A stretch of 50,786 nt of DNA from contig JAZRVE010000076.1 in NCBI GenBank assembly GCA_045598975.1, forward strand, positions 1 through 50,786, written 5' to 3'. Of the stretch, positions 1-8,136 are shown in pieces. Under the pieces are notes generated by a model that ran no database searches, was not told where the DNA came from, and worked only from the letters and a program-made list of their open reading frames with translations. The stretch comes from UMGS882 sp045598975. GTDB lineage: Bacteria > Bacillota > Clostridia > Oscillospirales > CAG-382. Position 1 is the stretch's first letter. Every line of letters starts with the position of its first letter. Both the position numbers and the translations under genes were made by a program.

Positions 1-38
1 TGTATCTGATTTCTCTTTTCCTGTTCTTTTGTCAGCAT
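1..38 (-). CDS. 5' end of a gene running off the left edge
   Basis: Only the first 12 or so codons are inside the window, reading M-L-T-K-E-Q-E-K-R-N-Q-I. The start at 38 is preceded by a purine-rich ribosome binding site (GGTAGG-like, with a GGAG further up). The opening resembles the N-terminus of IS1182/IS5-like transposases as I remember them, but twelve residues cannot establish that. The function is unassigned. Confidence 0.45.
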   Translation of the reverse strand, partial: MLTKEQEKRNQI

Positions 39-61
39 TTTTCCTACCTCTCTTTCTCCTT

Positions 62-90
62 TATTATACCATATTCTCTCACTCTTTTCT
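62..90 (-). promoter_or_regulatory. possible promoter for the left-edge gene
   Basis: On the minus strand a perfect TATAAT (complement of 62-67) stands 24 bases upstream of the left-edge start codon. About 17 bases further up is only a weak -35 (TAGAAA-like). The -10 alone is good, so this is a tentative call. Confidence 0.35.
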
Positions 91-102
91 ATACTTTTTC
101 AT

Positions 103-130
103 AAAAACAAAGCCCCTTTCGGGACTTTGT
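103..130 (-). terminator. intrinsic terminator after the nitrilase-GDPD gene
   Basis: On the minus strand the hairpin ACAAAGTCCC-GAAA-GGGGCTTTGT is followed by TTTT. It lies about 40 bases after the stop of the gene at 172-1764 and fits as its terminator. Confidence 0.7.
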
Positions 131-140
131 CTACTGGCTG

Positions 141-170
141 AACTCACCACTTGATCGTGGTGAGTTTTTT
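141..170 (+). terminator. second hairpin with T-run, plus strand
   Basis: AACTCACCAC and GTGGTGAGTT form a 10-bp stem with a 6-base loop, followed by six T on the plus strand. No plus-strand gene lies upstream within the window, so it may block transcription entering from outside. As a bare hairpin it could also help end the minus-strand gene. Confidence 0.55.
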
Positions 171-171
171 A

Positions 172-1764
172 TTATTTATCAAACCGTGAGCGCAGTCCGT
201 ATGAAAAATCATTCGTTAAAACCGTGTCGATACTGCCGGCGAAAGCGTTTGCTATGTCTTCCGGCTCATCTGCATAGTAGAGATTACAGATAAGTCCCGC
301 ATCGTGCGCTTTCTTTATCATGGCGTCATCATAGTGGGGCGTGCAGAACTGCACACGCTCACATCCGTAGCGAACGGCACGCTCGACAACAGCGCCCGGC
401 TGTGCGGGATCCTGCCTGCAACATAGCGAAATATGCGGTGCTGTGCGGTGTGCCTCTTCAAGCAAGGCGTCATCCGAGATGGTCAGGTATGCGTGATGCT
501 CGCAGTCGTACTTTTTGAGAAGACGCAGAACGGACGCAAGCAATTCGCTTCCGTTGCCGCAGTCGGGAGAAAGACCGAGATTCATGACGGTGTGGCAGGA
601 ATACTTTTGAAGCACTTCGTCAAACGTTGCGATCGGGATGCCCCGGAAGGCTTCGCTAAATTTGCTCCCAAAATCAAGTTTTTTTACTTCCGTAAGCGTC
701 ATATCACTGATTTTTCCGTTTCCGACGGCGGTACGGTCGACCGTTGCGTCGTGTAAGAGCACCGGGACACCGTCCTTTGTTATTCGCACGTCGAACGCCA
801 CCTCGTCCGCCCCCGCGGCGATGGCGTTTCCTATTGCGTACAGCGAATTTTCCGGCGCCGTCTTCCCCATTCCCCGATTGGCACACAGCCGCGGATACAA
901 CATCTGACGATCAGTGCGGGAAATGGCACTGCCGGACGGCCGGTATTTGTACGGGCGTCTGCCGTCCTCGATATAGTGGTGATGCGCGGCAAGCGGATTG
1001 CCGAACCCAGCCGGTTTGAGGAAGCGTGCGTGCGGATCAAATTCCGCCGTGCCGAGTCCGACGTCGTTCATCATATTGACAAGGACGTCGCCCTTCGGCG
1101 AAACGATAAGTCCCGTGCCGCCGACCGGCGAATCGGCACCGAGGCTGACAGAGGAACGCACGACGTAGGCGTTGGTATTATAGGCAAGAAATTTCGACAT
1201 GGTCACGAGCGTGTCGTGCGTATCACTGCGCTGATATGCACAGACAATGATAACGTCGGGATCGTACCGCGCAATACTGGCATAACTCTCGTAAAAATAG
1301 CAGTCATAGCAGATGAGAAAGCCGTAGCGCACCCCGTCGATGGTGAGGATGGTCGGCTCCTCATGCTCAAAGGTATACTCCTTATCCAGCTCATAGACGT
1401 TCATTTCCGACGGGATGAGGTGCTGTTTGAAGTAGGTGCCGACAAACTCCCCTTCTTTGGAATACGCCATGGTGGCATTGCGTAGTCCGGTCGGCGTCTC
1501 ATAGACACCGTTGATAAAAACGGTCGCCTTGCATCGGATCGCCGTTTCTTTGACCTTCTGCATCAGACGATCGTTATAGGTACGGTAGGAAGCAAGCATC
1601 TGCTCCTTTGTCGCCGCATAACACGGCGTATTGGAATACTCCGGCAGGACGATGACATCCATGGTGTCATCGCACTTATCGAGAAGCGCCAGTTCCTCGG
1701 CAAACAGAATATCCGATTTGTCTATATCCGCACAATAGCGGGGCTGGATGATACAAGCTTTCAT
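172..1764 (-). CDS. carbon-nitrogen hydrolase (nitrilase family) fused to a degenerate glycerophosphodiester phosphodiesterase domain
   Basis: This is a two-domain cytoplasmic protein of 530 residues. Residues 1-285 are a nitrilase-superfamily amidase with the full Glu-Lys-Cys triad: E42 in LPEYS, K113 in YFKQHLIP and C152 in ICYDCYF. Residues 290-530 follow the GDPD fold (PENS, DVRITKDG, LLHD, TFDEVL). However, the first catalytic His of the usual HRG motif is Asn (ANRG, N296), and the metal-ligand Glu of the ExD motif is Ala (A323, with D325 kept). H338 of the HD motif remains. The amidase half should be active, while the GDPD half looks catalytically dead or changed. The start at 1764 is chosen for a GAGG site 6 bases upstream; an 18-codon upstream extension lacks one. 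The amide substrate is unknown. Confidence 0.85.
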   Translation of the reverse strand: MKACIIQPRYCADIDKSDILFAEELALLDKCDDTMDVIVLPEYSNTPCYAATKEQMLASYRTYNDRLMQKVKETAIRCKATVFINGVYETPTGLRNATMAYSKEGEFVGTYFKQHLIPSEMNVYELDKEYTFEHEEPTILTIDGVRYGFLICYDCYFYESYASIARYDPDVIIVCAYQRSDTHDTLVTMSKFLAYNTNAYVVRSSVSLGADSPVGGTGLIVSPKGDVLVNMMNDVGLGTAEFDPHARFLKPAGFGNPLAAHHHYIEDGRRPYKYRPSGSAISRTDRQMLYPRLCANRGMGKTAPENSLYAIGNAIAAGADEVAFDVRITKDGVPVLLHDATVDRTAVGNGKISDMTLTEVKKLDFGSKFSEAFRGIPIATFDEVLQKYSCHTVMNLGLSPDCGNGSELLASVLRLLKKYDCEHHAYLTISDDALLEEAHRTAPHISLCCRQDPAQPGAVVERAVRYGCERVQFCTPHYDDAMIKKAHDAGLICNLYYADEPEDIANAFAGSIDTVLTNDFSYGLRSRFDK

Positions 1765-1828
1765 GAATAACCTCAATTTCTGTATTCTAACGTGTTCTGA
1801 TGTTCCCAAGCCTTTCAACTACGGTGTT

Positions 1829-1857
1829 ATATTAGCACGGATTTAAAAAATAGTCAG
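1829..1857 (-). promoter_or_regulatory. promoter for the nitrilase-GDPD gene
   Basis: On the minus strand a -35 CTGACT (complement of 1852-1857) and a -10 TAATAT (complement of 1829-1834) are separated by 17 bases. They lie about 65 bases upstream of the chosen start at 1764. A second TTGACT lies just further upstream. Confidence 0.5.
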
Positions 1858-1947
1858 GATTTAGTCAAAAAAAGGAATTGTGCAAGATCGACAAGTACAT
1901 TCTTTATTTTTTTGCGTCGATATCCGACCGTGGCGATCGAAAACACG

Positions 1948-2631
1948 CTATCGGACATCCAATACCGTCAGCGTATCCCCCACCACGCGGAAAGAAACGT
2001 TTTTCCCCGCATAGGAAAAACCGTAGATCCGCTTGGGATCATGCTGATAAGACGGACGGGGATCCTGTGCGAGGATTCCGGTCAAGCCTTCAAGAAAAGC
2101 AGGAGAAAAGGCATCCGAAACTGCCTTTTCATATTGCACTTTCAGCGCCTTATCGAACACCTCCGCGGCAAAGCCGCCCTCGGCATCCGGGTGGCTGTCG
2201 GTAAACGGCAGATACGGCTTGATATCATAGATCGGCGTGCCGTTTACGAGGTCTGCGCCCGCAACGCGCAGTACCGTTCCTTCATTCGCCGTTTTTTCCA
2301 CACCGACAAGGCGCACGCAGGAAAGCCCGATGGGATTCGGACGATTGGGCGAGCGGGTGGCAAAAACGCCCATACGCTTATTGCCGCCGAGACGCGGCGG
2401 ACGCACGGTAGGCGACCATTTTCCCCGGGCTTCGTTGAGAGAAAAGCCCCACAGCAGCCACAGATGCGAATAGCCTTCAATCCCTCTGACGGCATTTTCG
2501 TCGCGGTACGGCTCGTCAAAAACGATACGCGAAACCACGTCCTCAGTCAATCCGCTCTGACGCGGCACGGCAAATTTGGAATCATAGCCGCCGTACAGAT
2601 GCGCGATGACGTGCAAAGAAAGCCCGCTCAT
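1948..2631 (-). CDS. trmO: tRNA N6-threonylcarbamoyladenosine methyltransferase TrmO (TsaA/YaeB family)
   Basis: TrmO methylates the N6 of threonylcarbamoyladenosine at position 37 of tRNA-Thr, using S-adenosylmethionine. The 227-residue protein has the N-terminal beta-barrel signature (GIEGYSHLWLLW near residue 50 and the family hallmark SPNRPNPIGLS near 93) and the small C-terminal domain with DPRPSY. Its length is normal. Its start codon overlaps the stop of the FG-GAP gene upstream as ATGA, so translation is probably coupled. That is an odd partnership: a tRNA modification enzyme at the end of a cell-surface protein unit. No terminator was found after it. Confidence 0.93.
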   Translation of the reverse strand: MSGLSLHVIAHLYGGYDSKFAVPRQSGLTEDVVSRIVFDEPYRDENAVRGIEGYSHLWLLWGFSLNEARGKWSPTVRPPRLGGNKRMGVFATRSPNRPNPIGLSCVRLVGVEKTANEGTVLRVAGADLVNGTPIYDIKPYLPFTDSHPDAEGGFAAEVFDKALKVQYEKAVSDAFSPAFLEGLTGILAQDPRPSYQHDPKRIYGFSYAGKNVSFRVVGDTLTVLDVR

Positions 2632-4214
2632 ATCAGATCAAACGCACAGACGCCGCCGTGCAGGGTGTTGACCACGATTTCCGGTGCACCGTCGCCGTCA
2701 ATATCGGCGACAAGCGGTTCTCCCATGGCGCCGTTATGGAAGGAGCCGACTTCTTTTGCAGGCGGAAGAGGCGTCTTGGAAAGCAGTTTCCCTTCATAGT
2801 TTACGATATACAGCGAGCCATCGACACATGACGGGAACGACTGCTGTTCATCGTAGAAGGAGGTGAAAATGACCTCGTATTTCCCGTCTCCGTCAAGATC
2901 GCGGCAGACAACGGGAGAAGCGTATTCATACAGTGCCGACGTGCGTTTGGTGAGACTGTACGGCCATGCATACGGCTGGACTTTATTGAGTGAGAAGCAC
3001 TCGACACGGCCGTTATAGGAATTGAAAAGAATTTCCGTCATGCCGTCACCGTCAAGGTCGCAGACGGTCGGCGTCTGACAGACGCCGGACACTAGAAATT
3101 CGGGGTGTGTGACAAGCGGCTTTCCGAGATCGGTCGGCAACACCTGCCAGTCGGCGTCAAGTGCCGCGTTCTGATAGCGTGTGCGGTCGGTGTTGAAGAT
3201 GCACACCGTCATAAACAGCGACGAATCATACAGGTTGGTATCGTTACGCTCATAGACAAGCCCCGGCACGACGATCTCGGTTTTTCCGTCGCCGTCCACG
3301 TCAACGATGCGGGAAACGGCATGACTGAACGAAAGTTTGTACAACTCTTCCCTGTCAAGCACCCTGTTGCCGATCGGCCAGCCGAAGCCGCCGTTGTCGC
3401 CGCGCTGTTCGACGGCATAGTCCTCATAGGTACCGATATGCGCCCAGTTTTTCCGACCGAAAACCGCGGTATTTGCTTCAAACGGCGTACCGTCCTCACG
3501 GTAGACGCTGACAAATTCGGTATCCGTCGGCACTACGATTTCCTTTTTGCCGTCGCCGTCCAGATCGCCGACTGCGATATTATCCATGAACACGCCGTAG
3601 GCAAAGCCTTCGATCCCATGCAGATTCTCGCGCAGTTGCGGCCAACCGTTACGGACATTTCCGTCATGGTTGAATACGTACACGCTTTGCGGCGTTTCCG
3701 CGCCGTAGCCGACAATGATCTCGCAGAAGCCGTCGCCGTCGAGGTCCTCCGCTTTCAACGAACGTGCGGATGCCGCGATCGGCGTCTGCGGGAAGCCGCT
3801 CTTGAAGTAGCCGTTTGCATCCAGCACGCTGACAAGACCGTTGCCGTGCACGGTGATGATCTCCGGGCTTCCGTCGGCGTCGATGTCCCGTACCACGGGA
3901 CTGCACCAGGTATGACCGACGCTCTTGCCGAATTCCGCAAACGGCTCCGAACGGTCATGCCCGGAATTGACATGAAATTTCAGATTTCCCGTTGCGGCAT
4001 CAAGTACGGTTATAGAATAATTTGAGAAAACGAGTTCCTGCGTTCCGTCGCCTTCGAGGTCACAGAGCACGCAGGAGCCGTAGTAACCTTCTTCCGTCCA
4101 CAGCTTCTGGGTGCCGGCATTCGCGTATTTCAACACCGGCGTCAGCGCCGCCGTGCCCAAACCGAGCAAGGCCGACGCGGCAAGAATTGCCATAAGGCGT
4201 TTGAGCGTCTTCAT
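2628..4214 (-). CDS. secreted FG-GAP/VCBS beta-propeller protein
   Basis: A 528-residue exported protein. Residues 1-28 form a signal peptide (basic start, then a hydrophobic Ala/Leu stretch). The rest carries eight copies of an Asp-rich calcium-binding loop followed by a hydrophobic strand (DLEGDGTQELVF, DIDADGSPEIIT, DLDGDGFCEIIV, DLDGDGKKEIVV, DVDGDGKTEIVV, DLDGDGMTEILF, DLDGDGKYEVIF, DIDGDGAPEIVV). This is the pattern of integrin-like FG-GAP propeller blades. It has no sorting signal or lipobox and no catalytic motif, so it is probably a binding or scaffolding protein on the surface. It lies 16 bases after the SLH gene, which may anchor it (inference), and overlaps trmO by four bases. Confidence 0.8.
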   Translation of the reverse strand: MKTLKRLMAILAASALLGLGTAALTPVLKYANAGTQKLWTEEGYYGSCVLCDLEGDGTQELVFSNYSITVLDAATGNLKFHVNSGHDRSEPFAEFGKSVGHTWCSPVVRDIDADGSPEIITVHGNGLVSVLDANGYFKSGFPQTPIAASARSLKAEDLDGDGFCEIIVGYGAETPQSVYVFNHDGNVRNGWPQLRENLHGIEGFAYGVFMDNIAVGDLDGDGKKEIVVPTDTEFVSVYREDGTPFEANTAVFGRKNWAHIGTYEDYAVEQRGDNGGFGWPIGNRVLDREELYKLSFSHAVSRIVDVDGDGKTEIVVPGLVYERNDTNLYDSSLFMTVCIFNTDRTRYQNAALDADWQVLPTDLGKPLVTHPEFLVSGVCQTPTVCDLDGDGMTEILFNSYNGRVECFSLNKVQPYAWPYSLTKRTSALYEYASPVVCRDLDGDGKYEVIFTSFYDEQQSFPSCVDGSLYIVNYEGKLLSKTPLPPAKEVGSFHNGAMGEPLVADIDGDGAPEIVVNTLHGGVCAFDLI

Positions 4215-4230
4215 GTTTTCACCCCCTATT

Positions 4231-5625
4231 TTATCGGGGAAGCGAGACGATCTCGCTTCTTCCGTACGTTACGTAGAGCGCCGACTCACTGCTTGCGAAA
4301 AGCACCATGAGACGGACGTTTTTCTTGTTTTCAAGACCGTACACCGTCAGTGAGTCGATATACGTTGCCGGATCGTACGATACGTAGATCGGCTCTCCTT
4401 TGGCAAAACGGATACTGCCGTTTTGCGTGATCTCAACGGGGATCAGCTCGTCAGAAGACGTATAAAAGACGTGAATACCGTATTCGCCAACTTTATCTGC
4501 AAAAACAAGCTCCACCGCATCGAGATAATCATTGACAAGAGCAAACGATGCCGTTTCGGGGACATCGGCAAAGCGTTCCGACAGCAGGTCTTTTGTCACG
4601 GTATCGTCCAAAACCGACACGATAGCGGAACGGGACTGCATCACGTATGCCTCACCCTCACTTGACGTCGATACGACCGAAAGCCGCACGTTTGTCTCAT
4701 CGGAAAGCCCGTACACGTACAGTTCCTTGACGTATCCGGCACCGCTGTTATCGGGATAGTACGAAGCACCTTTTTGAAACGAGGGCGCATTTTCCGCACC
4801 GGGTGCATAACGTGCAAGCTCTGCCGGAAACTTCTGCGTATCACTCGTATAAAACACACGCAGACCGTAGTCGCCCAGCATGACGCTCGGAATCAGCACG
4901 ATACGTTCTTTATCATCACGAAGAACCTGCAATTTGCACAGGGTATCCGGCACGGCGGAAAAATACTTTTCAAGTGCCCTGTCTTCCCCGCCGCCGAGTC
5001 TGTTAAAAGTTGCGGTATCGAAAATGCGTTCATGTAAGAGTTTTTCGGCAAGCGTGGAGGACGAGCGTTTCCGGTTCGACCGCAGAGCGGCAAGGCAGGA
5101 AACCATCATATCCCCTCGCAGCAGTGCCCCCTCGTCGGCGACCGTTCGGGGCAGGAAACCGATCTCTTTGGCAAAGCGCGGCGCATCATCGTAGGCAAAA
5201 TCGCCCGCCGCATCGTCATAGCCGAGCACCCGCAGCAACATGGTGCAGAACTGCTTGACGGAAGCCTGCTCCTCCGAGCCGAAAAGCGTATCCGATACGC
5301 CGTTTACGAGATAATTCTCATACAGATATCCCACGCAGTCGGACGCCCAATCCGGCACGTCGCCAAACGGGTGCGGATTCTGCTGATACTTCGCTTTCTG
5401 CTCCTTTCCGAGAAGGCGGGTAACGGTAACGGCAAGCTCGGCGCGCGTGGTATAGCTGTCAAGATTCATGCCCTCTGCGGAAAAAGCGTCGGAATTTCCC
5501 TTCATCATGCCGACGTCAAACAGTACGTGCGCGGCGTCAAGCTGTTCTTCCGTATAGGCAAACGCCACAAGGCAGAACGCGAAAACACAGAACAGTACCG
5601 AAAGGATATTTTTGCAATGCTGCAT
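4231..5625 (-). CDS. S-layer-homology protein with duplicated C-terminal module
   Basis: A 464-residue secreted protein. After a signal peptide (about residues 1-24) come SLH-type segments. They contain the usual TRAELAVTVTRLLG helix, FGDVPDWASDCVGYLYENYLVNGVSDTLFG-like loops, and a second core around LRVLGYDD. Such domains bind secondary cell-wall polymers. The second half holds two copies of a module of about 110 residues. Each has a GxYGxxVFYTS strand and a VYGL-x5-NVRL-x4-SS-x4-Y core (about 215-335 and 345-464). The duplicated module is not one I recognise. The start at 5625 has a GGGAG site 8 bases upstream; ATG at 5640 and TTG at 5643 are in frame but worse placed. It is first of the SLH/FG-GAP/trmO unit. 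No separate promoter is evident between it and the typA terminator. Confidence 0.75.
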   Translation of the reverse strand: MQHCKNILSVLFCVFAFCLVAFAYTEEQLDAAHVLFDVGMMKGNSDAFSAEGMNLDSYTTRAELAVTVTRLLGKEQKAKYQQNPHPFGDVPDWASDCVGYLYENYLVNGVSDTLFGSEEQASVKQFCTMLLRVLGYDDAAGDFAYDDAPRFAKEIGFLPRTVADEGALLRGDMMVSCLAALRSNRKRSSSTLAEKLLHERIFDTATFNRLGGGEDRALEKYFSAVPDTLCKLQVLRDDKERIVLIPSVMLGDYGLRVFYTSDTQKFPAELARYAPGAENAPSFQKGASYYPDNSGAGYVKELYVYGLSDETNVRLSVVSTSSEGEAYVMQSRSAIVSVLDDTVTKDLLSERFADVPETASFALVNDYLDAVELVFADKVGEYGIHVFYTSSDELIPVEITQNGSIRFAKGEPIYVSYDPATYIDSLTVYGLENKKNVRLMVLFASSESALYVTYGRSEIVSLPR

Positions 5626-5652
5626 ATGGTCATCTCCCATCAAAAATCAAAG

Positions 5653-5695
5653 AAAAAGGTATGCCGCGCTAAAAAACGTGAAGCATACCTTTTTT
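5653..5695 (-). terminator. terminator after typA
   Basis: AAAAAGGTATGC (5653-5664) pairs perfectly with GCATACCTTTTT (5683-5694). On the minus strand the stem ends in a T-run, placing it directly after the typA stop. It is symmetrical enough to work in both directions. Confidence 0.8.
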
Positions 5696-5698
5696 GTA

Positions 5699-7522
5699 TC
5701 AGCCTTTCAGCTTTGCGTTGTTCTTCATGCGCTGGACGTTGGAAAGTTCTGATTTGCGAAGCCGGATGGATTTCGGCGTGACTTCGATAAGCTCGTCGTC
5801 GTTGATATATTCGATGGCTTCCTCCAAGCTGAAAATGACCGGCGTGACAAGTCTCAGCGCTTCGTCCGCACCCGCCGAGCGGATGGCGGTCAGATGCTTC
5901 TTCTTACAGGTATTGACGACGATATCGTCCGTTTTGGGCGATTCACCAACGATCTGTCCTTCGTAAATATCCTGCGACGGCACGACGAACATAACACCGC
6001 GCTCCTGAGCATTGAAAATACCGTAAGTAGTCGTTTTTCCGGTCTCATAGGCAATAAGGGAGCCTGTTGTGCGCTTGGGAATCTCACCCTTATACGGCGT
6101 ATAGCCGACAAACAGCGAGTTGATGATGCCCTCGCCGCGGGTATCGGTCAAAAATTCGTTGCGGTAGCCGAACAGACCGCGCGTCGGGATGCGGAAGGTG
6201 ACGTTGGTACGGTCGCCGTGCGGCACCATATCCATCATTTCGCCCTTGCGTCCGCCGAGCTTTTCGATGACGGTGCCCACAAATTCCTGCGGCACCTCGC
6301 AGGACACTTCTTCAAGCGGTTCCTGCATGACGCCGTCGATCTCCTTATACAGCACCTTCGGGGCGCTGACCTGAAATTCATAGCCCTCACGGCGCATGGT
6401 CTCGATGAGAATGGAAAGGTGCATCTCGCCTCTGCCCATGACACGGAAGTTTTCGCTCGATGTACCGTCCTCTACGCGCAAGGACACGTCTTTGAGCAGT
6501 TCGCGGTAGAGCCTGTCGCGCAGATGACGTGACGTACAGTACTTTCCTTCCTGCCCGGCGAACGGCGAATCGTTGACCGAGAAGGTCATTTCCAGCGTCG
6601 GCTCGGAAATCTTGACGAACGGAAGCGGCTCAACGGCATTGACGTCGCAGATGGTGTCGCCGATGGTGATGTTTTCAATGCCGGACAGACATACGATGTC
6701 GCCCGCGGTAGCTTCATCAACGTTGTTCTTTTTGAGCCCTTCGATAGTAAAAAGGTTTGCCACCTTGGCACGGTACGGCTCATGCTGATTGTGATGATCG
6801 CAGATGATGACGTCCTGATTCTTTTTCAAGACACCGCGTTCGATACGACCGGTCGCCATTCTGCCGACGTAATCGTTATAGTCGATGGAGGACACCAGCA
6901 TCTGCACCGGTGCGTCCATATCCACTTCCGGCGCCGGAATGTGGTTGATGATGGTCTCGAAAAGCGCTTTGAGATCCGTTTCGGTGCCGTCGGGCGACAT
7001 GGAAGCCGTTCCGTTTCGTCCGGAGCAGAAAACGACCGGGCTGTTGAACTGATCTTCCGTAGCATCAAGCGCCATGAACAGTTCCAGCACTTCGTCTACG
7101 ACCTCGTTGACACGCGCTCCGGGACGGTCGATTTTATTGACGACGACAACCACGCGATGTCCGAGTTCAAGTGCCTTCTGCAAAACGAAACGCGTTTGCG
7201 GCATGGTGCCCTCAAAGGCATCGACGAGCAGAACGACGCCGTTGACCATTTTGAGGATGCGCTCCACTTCCCCGCCGAAATCGGCGTGACCGGGGGTGTC
7301 GATGACATTGATCTTAATGTCTTTATAATGAATGGACGTGTTTTTGGCAAGTATGGTGATGCCTCTCTCACGTTCGAGATCGTTGCTGTCCATGACGCGG
7401 TCGGCAACCACCTGATTTTCACGGAAAGTACCGCTCTGTTTGAGCATTTCGTCGACGAGCGTCGTTTTGCCGTGGTCGACGTGCGCGATAATGGCGATGT
7501 TTCTTAAATCGTTACGAATCAT
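5699..7522 (-). CDS. typA: translational GTPase TypA/BipA
   Basis: A ribosome-binding GTPase of the elongation-factor family, involved in 50S assembly and in cold or stress adaptation. The 607-residue length is normal. GTPase motifs are all present: G1 AHVDHGKTT (residues 14-22), the switch region RERGITI, G3 DTPGHADFG and G4 NKIDRPGAR. EF-G-like domains follow, with the TypA-typical GRGEMHLSILIETMRREG and PTRGLFGYRNEFLTDTRGEG. The start at 7522 has a GAGGGG site about 6 bases upstream. It is the last gene of the rlmB-to-typA unit, 78 bases after queT. Confidence 0.97.
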   Translation of the reverse strand: MIRNDLRNIAIIAHVDHGKTTLVDEMLKQSGTFRENQVVADRVMDSNDLERERGITILAKNTSIHYKDIKINVIDTPGHADFGGEVERILKMVNGVVLLVDAFEGTMPQTRFVLQKALELGHRVVVVVNKIDRPGARVNEVVDEVLELFMALDATEDQFNSPVVFCSGRNGTASMSPDGTETDLKALFETIINHIPAPEVDMDAPVQMLVSSIDYNDYVGRMATGRIERGVLKKNQDVIICDHHNQHEPYRAKVANLFTIEGLKKNNVDEATAGDIVCLSGIENITIGDTICDVNAVEPLPFVKISEPTLEMTFSVNDSPFAGQEGKYCTSRHLRDRLYRELLKDVSLRVEDGTSSENFRVMGRGEMHLSILIETMRREGYEFQVSAPKVLYKEIDGVMQEPLEEVSCEVPQEFVGTVIEKLGGRKGEMMDMVPHGDRTNVTFRIPTRGLFGYRNEFLTDTRGEGIINSLFVGYTPYKGEIPKRTTGSLIAYETGKTTTYGIFNAQERGVMFVVPSQDIYEGQIVGESPKTDDIVVNTCKKKHLTAIRSAGADEALRLVTPVIFSLEEAIEYINDDELIEVTPKSIRLRKSELSNVQRMKNNAKLKG

Positions 7523-7600
7523 AGTTTTCCCCTCTGTTAAGAATTACAACGGATTATTTTATCACAAATTCCGCCGTATGGTGCGAAATAAGCGCATTGT

Positions 7601-8077
7601 TTACCTTTTGTTTACAAAAAACACGCGGTTCAAGATCATCCCGCCGAGCACACACGCAAGCGCTTCTTCCAGTGCCGCAATGCCGACGCTGACGAGCCAC
7701 ATATTTTCCGGCAGTCCGTAGGCGAATCGCCACACGACCGGCAGGATCAGCGCATTCGACAATACCGGCATCCACAGCGCCGCAAACGGGTGTTTACGCA
7801 GGAAGTAGACGCCATATGCGCCGATGAGCGTCGCAAGGCTTCCGAAAGCGATGTCCGTCGGCGGGCAGCCCGTGACAAGATTGGCGAGAACACAGCCGAT
7901 AAACAAGCCTATCGGCATCTGCGGCTGATATAAGCACAAAAAGTACAGACATTCCGAAAAGCGCAGTTGTACCATGCCCGCCGACAAGCCGAAAACCGAT
8001 GACAGCAACGTGAGCAGAACGTAGATCGCCGCGATCAGCGACGTATGGGCAAGCATGCGCAGAGAAGAGGATCGCAT
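7601..8077 (-). CDS. queT: QueT-family queuosine precursor transporter
   Basis: A 158-residue integral membrane protein with five or six predicted helices. It is the substrate-binding S component of an ECF-type vitamin transporter for a queuosine precursor (preQ0/preQ1). The assignment rests on the QueT pattern: VQLRFSECLYFL after the first helix, then GLFIGCVLANLVTG, and a TDIAFGSLATLIGAY stretch. It is strongly supported by the preQ1-I riboswitch directly upstream. The start at 8077 has AGGAG 8 bases upstream, and that site is part of the riboswitch 3' tail. The ECF energising subunits and other queuosine genes are not in this window. Confidence 0.92.
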   Translation of the reverse strand: MRSSSLRMLAHTSLIAAIYVLLTLLSSVFGLSAGMVQLRFSECLYFLCLYQPQMPIGLFIGCVLANLVTGCPPTDIAFGSLATLIGAYGVYFLRKHPFAALWMPVLSNALILPVVWRFAYGLPENMWLVSVGIAALEEALACVLGGMILNRVFFVNKR

Positions 8078-8084
8078 ACGGGTT

Positions 8085-8127
8085 TCTCCTTAGTTTTGAT
8101 TAACGTGAGGAAGGTTTCGAACTCACC
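8085..8127 (-). promoter_or_regulatory. preQ1-I riboswitch controlling queT
   Basis: On the minus strand a P1 stem GTGAG/CTCAC encloses the loop TTCGAAACCTTC. It is followed by an A-rich tail ending in CAAAACTAAGGAG, which is the class I preQ1 pattern (short hairpin plus a tail folding back as a pseudoknot). The tail contains the queT Shine-Dalgarno sequence, so ligand binding should hide it and reduce translation. It begins only 9 bases after the stop of the upstream gene, so the aptamer sits inside a polycistronic message. Confidence 0.9.
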
Positions 8128-8136
8128 GTGGCTCAT

